Shown here one piece after another: positions 47,460 to 64,000 of a stretch of 64,000 nucleotides of DNA (the first letter of the stretch is position 1; each line of letters begins with the position of its first letter). This DNA comes from Camellia lanceoleosa. Taxonomy: Eukaryota > Streptophyta > Magnoliopsida > Ericales > Theaceae. Where the stretch lies: the NCBI GenBank assembly GCA_025200525.1, contig CM045762.1, forward strand, positions 26,874,600 through 26,938,599, in the 5' to 3' direction. Below the pieces are notes generated by a model that was not told where the DNA came from, did not search any database, and worked only from the letters and a program-made list of their open reading frames with translations. The position numbers were made by a program, and so were the translations under genes.

Positions 47460-47621
47460 GCAATGGTAGAGGACCTTAATTTTTGTGGCTCAAATGGCTC
47501 GAATTTGTTAAAACGATGTCGTTTTAAGTGTAAAACAACATCAAAATTGTCAAAACGACGTCGTTTTGACAATTTTAAGCCATTTGAGCCACAAAAATTA
47601 GGATCCTCAAACATTTTTCAA
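47460..47621. mobile_element. Mutator-type MITE, second copy (about 162 bp)
   Basis: Same family as 47154-47313. TTCAAATTA is duplicated (47451-47459 and 47622-47630; up to 11 bp if AA is included). Copy A has the empty site. The centre is the palindrome CAAAACGACGTCGTTTTG. The arms contain GTGGCTCAAATGGCT and AGCCATTTGAGCCAC. Confidence 0.8.
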
Positions 47622-48440
47622 TTCAAATTAATTTTATTTTTCTAAATATGTATATTTATATGTTACACATCTAAGTATTTTCTTAGAGTTAAATTACATT
47701 TCAGTTGAATAATCAAATAATAATTATAGATAAAATATTTTTTAACATAAGTCTACCTGACACTCTAAACACTTGCATCATACATAAGAAACTTGCATTT
47801 CATTAAAATAATTAATTAATTAATTAAATTCCACTACCCCACTTATTTGAGATTTTTTTTTTTTTTTTTTTTTTAAGGAGTAGGTGACATATTGACTTTT
47901 CAAACATATCTATTTCTTGGAAGTCACGAGCTCCAATTGTAGAAAGGAAGGAAACATACCATTATGAAATTATCATCTAATAGATATCATATAGAAGGGT
48001 CTTATTTAAATGTATTTATTTTATTTAAGACAATTTATTAATTATTACATTTGTATAGTGAGATATATTATATTTTATAATAGAGTATAATTATATAGTG
48101 ATATCATGTGTTAATATTGTTGTACTAAATTTTTTCATGTAAGTTCATTGAATTTTGAAACGGATTTATTTTAATTATTTAAATTATTCATTTTAAAGTA
48201 AATTTATTTCAAACTAGTTTTATTTTCACAAGTATATGTTATATATGTATCCATCTAGGTGTTTTTTTAAGGTGTAGTTGTATTTTTAGATGGTAAAAGA
48301 AAATTATATTATAAATGAAATCTTTCCGTATAAGTCTAATCCATAGATATGGATTTCCATCATATAGAGAGAAAACTTGCATTTCATGAATAAAAATAAT
48401 AATAATTAATTAATTACTTAAATTCCACTGTCCCACTTAG

Positions 48441-48656
48441 GCCTCGTTTAGGAACAGGCTAATTTAGTAACTTTTTAGTTATTTGGCTAAAATATGAGCT
48501 AAAAAAAACTAATATGTTTGGGATGACTTTTTGACTTTTTACGAAAAGATGTGCAAAATGTAGAGAGAAAAGAGAATATTTAACTTTTTGGTATGAGTTG
48601 ACTTTTTAGCTAATTTAGTAATTTTTTGACTAAAAAAAAAAGTTTCCAAACGAGAC
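48441..48656. mobile_element. MITE with GCCTCGTTT termini, 216 bp
   Basis: Left end GCCTCGTTTAGGAAC, right end GTTTCCAAACGAGAC. CTTAG lies on both sides (48436-48440 and 48657-48661), but the true duplication may be shorter. Absent from copy A. Confidence 0.7.
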
Positions 48657-48809
48657 CTTAGTTGAGATTGACTTATTAACTGTTCAATAGTTCTCTCTCG
48701 TTGCCTCTCTTTCTTGCAGAACCAAGAGATCCTGTTATGAACTTAGGTTGTTTTGGTATTTCGGTGAGGGTTTTTTCTAAGTGTTTTTTATAGTTTGAAT
48801 TGTTTTTAT

Positions 48810-48964
48810 TATAAAATTTATTAAGTAGATTATTTATATAAAAAAATTAAATTGATTAAATATTTATAACTCAAGAGTTAATAAATTAATTTGAAACTCA
48901 AGAGTTATAGATATTTAATCAATTTAATTTTTTTATATAAATAATCTACTTAATAAATTTTATA
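48810..48964. repeat. 70-bp-arm palindrome
   Basis: Left arm 48810-48879 and right arm 48895-48964 match as inverted copies at about 67 of 70 positions around a 15-bp spacer. Copy A has only the left-arm sequence (near 35975-36040), so the right arm was added after the duplication. Confidence 0.8.
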
Positions 48965-49054
48965 AGATAAATAATTCAAAACTCTATAACAAGGGTGTAT
49001 TTTCAAAATAAAAAATAAGCGGTTAATATAATTTTAATAATTTTGTTAAAACAA

Positions 49055-50488
49055 GGATTATTTACTAATAAATCCTATTTTACAAACTGTTATACCAAAT
49101 AGTCCCACTTTTATTTTATTATACAAAATAGTCCTACTGGTGGGTTGATTTGGTCCTTTTTATTTTTTATTTTTATTTTTGTTTCACTGTATGGACGAGA
49201 GTGCCCTTGGTACAACGTGGCATTGTTTTGCTAGATCAAACGTTGCTCATTCCGTGTGTACTGTGTGCGTTGTGTGTGTGCGCGCGCGTTGAAGCCATCC
49301 GTGTGTGTGTGTGTGTGCGTGTATCAGTGCGTGTATCAGTGTGTGTGTGTGGATCTCCATGGACCACCATAGCAGCACCATTTCTTTCTCTTTTCAACAT
49401 TGAACAGAACTCCTTCCTAAAAAGCAAACCCCACCAGCACAGAGCAAACCCGCCCTCCACTATTAATGCACCACCATCACACCACCAACTGCTGCTCCTT
49501 GCTCCCATTAACAGGCATCTTCCTCACCATTTAACAAACAACCCAATCAGGCAACAAACCCACCCCTCCAGCTATCATCACCAAAACCACCATCCTCTGC
49601 CACATCTTACCCCAAATTAAATACCCAAATCAACACCAAAAAATTCTCAACTCAAGTCCACCAACCCTTAAAAATTGTGTAAATTTTGCAAAATAAAACG
49701 ATGATGAGAAGCAGTTTTGATAGAACATCTTACCCCAAATTAAACACCCAAATCAACACCAAAAAATTCTAAAATCAGGTCCACCAACCCTTAAAAATTG
49801 TGTAAATTTGGCAAAATAAAACGATGATGAGAAGCAGTTTTGATAGAAGTGGGTTTGTAAGAGTTGTGATGGAGTTGTGAGGCGGTGGGTCTCCATGAGA
49901 GAGATGTGTTGCAGAATGGGTCTCCATGAGAGGGCTCGATCAAGCGGTCATCAATTCGTACCCTCGGTTTCCATTCTCGAAGGATCGAGGCGGTGGAATC
50001 AACGATTCGATGTGTTCAATCTGCTTGTGTGAGTATCAAGATGCTGAGGTGATGAGGCTGCTGCTGGGTGTGTGCGTTAATGGTGTCTTGTGTGCATGGT
50101 GCCTTGTGTCTGCTAAAGAGAGGAGACGTGTGTGGCTGGGTCTCCATGTGAGAGAGAGAGAATGCTGAGAGAGATGAGTGAGTGTGTTGCAGAATGGGTT
50201 AACCCCCACATACACTAACCCAGCCCAAGAAAAACCCTTTACAGCGGATTGCCATTATGTGACACCCTCCCAATGTATCACTTGCAACACGTGGCACATT
50301 GATTCACTAATCACGCACGTGATCCACACACATGATCCCAATTTTGAAGCCCCGCAGCTGCATCAAGAATGGTTACATGAGGGTAATTACGTCCCTCACA
50401 ATTGAATGGAACTAAATGGTTTAATAGAATAAAAATGGGATCAATTGGTTCATAAGTTCAAATTTTGAAATTTATTGATAAATCTCCC
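49055..50488. mobile_element. Pack-MULE carrying a RING-H2 gene fragment, 1434 bp
   Basis: TTAAAACAA is duplicated on both sides (49046-49054 and 50489-50497); copy A keeps one uninterrupted TTAAAACAA at 36097-36105. The ends GGATTATTTACTAATAAATCC and (complement) GGGAGATTTATCAATAAATTTC form an imperfect inverted repeat that continues with CCAAATAGTCCCA / CCAATTGATCCCA. The interior is GC-richer than the host. It holds a (GT)n/(GC)n stretch (49265-49352), a 124-bp tandem duplication (49603-49850) and an ATL-type gene fragment. There is no transposase. A 9-bp duplication plus a captured gene is the definition of a Pack-MULE. Confidence 0.85.
49929..50073 (+). pseudogene. captured fragment of an ATL-type RING-H2 ubiquitin ligase
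   Basis: The frame reads GLDQAVINSYPRFPFSKD, GGGIND and then CSICLCEYQDAEVMRLL. In ATL67-69-like ligases the GLD box is followed by the RING-H2 domain starting C-S-I-C-L-C-E-Y. Only the first two zinc-binding Cys of the RING are present. The sequence then leaves the family before the His-His-Cys part, so no working ligase can be made. Codons are clean across this block, which suggests a recent capture. A start at 49926 is possible. Confidence 0.8.
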
Positions 50489-51400
50489 TTAAAACAATTA
50501 GAATCTCATCATGAGATTGTAAATTTTTGATTAATTTAATTTTTTATATAGATGATATACTTAACAAATTTTAAAATATAAACAGTTTAGATTATCAAAA
50601 AAATATCCGAAAAAAATCCCACCACAAAAATAAGTAAATAAATAAATAATTACAAATGCAACATCTTGGCAGGATGCCTGATTCGGAAAAGTTACATTTA
50701 ATGTGTTTGGTTTGAGTTTTTTGGATTAAGTTTTTTAAAAATTGAGTTTTTTAGTTTTCGTGTTTTTTTATTTTTAGTGAATATTTTTAAAATTTTAAAC
50801 ATTTTTTTATGCACCTTACTTAGATGTATCTAAAAAGTAAAAAAGTTGTGAAAAAATATTTTAAAAAATTAAAAAAATACAAAAAAAAGTACTAAATTCT
50901 CATATTTTTTCGAATTTTTGGTATTTAGTGAATTTTTAAAAAGTTTTTTTCATAAATTTTTTATTTTTTAAATATATTTATGTTAATTATGTCTAAAAAG
51001 TTTTAAAAAAATTACTTAAAATATTACCAAAAAATTAGTAAAAATAAAAAAATAAAATTTTTTGAAAAACCTAACCAATGTCCCGGCAAGTTGGCACTTT
51101 CCTAGAAAGAATTAGCTTTTTGCAGGCCAAGTTATTCTATGCTTATGTGGCAGTCCTCAATAGTGTCTGAAATTAAATGCTATATTGGCGTATACAATCA
51201 GACCTAATTTTACGTTGGTATTTGAAAGGGGAGGCATCCTTCCCATCTGTCTATAGATTGGAGAATGATGTGGGCCCAAATTAGGGTCTAGATTAATAAT
51301 TTAAACGGTATGATACGTAAAATTTGTCCAATATATTATTTTTATAAAAAATTATATTAATAAGATATTAATAGTTATTTAATCAGATTATATTTGTATC

Positions 51401-51500
51401 NNNNNNNNNNNNNNNNNNNNNNNNNNNNNNNNNNNNNNNNNNNNNNNNNNNNNNNNNNNNNNNNNNNNNNNNNNNNNNNNNNNNNNNNNNNNNNNNNNNN
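51401..51500. other. assembly gap (100 N)
   Basis: Exactly 100 N, a conventional placeholder. The real distance is unknown. Copy B stops at its left edge, and the NSF promoter and 5' leader start within 230 bp of its right edge. Confidence 0.99.
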
Positions 51501-51731
51501 TCAGGGAACAGATGTTTCTCTTGAGACCTGGCCCAGGTGGCTCAATCCAATCTGGGGTGACCGTCCGATCTTCCCACTCTCCCCTGGCGGGCTGGAACGA
51601 ACCCCAACTGACTCTACATTCACATCTCTCTCTCTCTCTCTTTCTCTCTCCCTCCATTCCTTCGAACCAAAGCAAAAAATAACAACAAAAACTTCTCTCT
51701 CTGCGATCTGTCTGTTGCAGACACAGCAGCA

Positions 51732-64000
<12,269 letters not shown>

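Larger units (their letters stand above)
46780..51400 (+). repeat. segmental duplication, copy B
   Basis: The partner of 31730-37375. Copy B alone carries the insertions at 47154-47313, 47460-47621, 48441-48656 and 49055-50488, the CTTACACC array and the palindrome at 48810-48964. It ends at the assembly gap, so its true right end is unknown. Between insertions it is AT-rich and gene-free. Confidence 0.85.

Noticed and set aside
49150..49620. A 156-codon frame at the start of the Pack-MULE
   Set aside because: It runs through a GT/GC microsatellite and a His/Pro-rich stretch; no domain. It may include captured 5' DNA, but a protein cannot be claimed.

Overview
The window is nuclear DNA of a flowering plant. 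It has AT-rich intergenic DNA, spliced genes with typical GT-AG introns, copia and gypsy LTR retrotransposons with initiator-Met-tRNA primer sites, CACTA, hAT and Mutator-like DNA elements, many microsatellites, and one 100-N assembly gap (51401-51500). I cannot name the species.

Layout. 1-3904: part of a copia (Tork-like) retrotransposon on the minus strand, with its 5' LTR at 3492-3904. 3905-20955: mostly gene-free DNA with scattered relics: the zinc-binding end of a LINE reverse transcriptase, a thioredoxin-h last exon, one histone H3 exon, a serine carboxypeptidase first exon, a long GA-rich tract, and the end of a CACTA element with a 40-bp-period hairpin array. 20956-30278: a complete gypsy chromovirus with 2.3-kb LTRs and a TGTGC target duplication. 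30310-31640: a GTTATGA minisatellite. 31730-37375 and 46780-51400: two copies of one intergenic segment, each carrying different insertions. Where one copy is filled the other gives the empty site, so several elements can be bounded to the base. They include an 87-bp-terminal-repeat element that carries a transposase-like gene, a Pack-MULE with a captured RING-H2 (ATL-type) fragment, and several MITEs.

Between the two copies lie a sulfotransferase pseudogene split by a hAT element and an intronless DUF2921 membrane-protein gene broken by two frameshifts. From 51732 to the right edge runs the only clearly intact gene: NSF, the vesicle-fusing AAA+ ATPase that disassembles SNARE complexes. Seventeen exons (627 codons) can be placed and the last exons lie beyond the window. 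Its first intron has the hallmarks of a U12-type AT-AC intron. One 3' splice site reads GG instead of AG, and the D2 P-loop has Ala where Thr is usual.

Most of the sequence is transposon history; the genes do not form a shared pathway. The most notable points are the Pack-MULE, the short-terminal-repeat element with its antisense gene, the AT-AC intron in NSF, the hairpin array, and a pattern of differences between the gypsy LTRs that looks like systematic base-calling error at methylation contexts.
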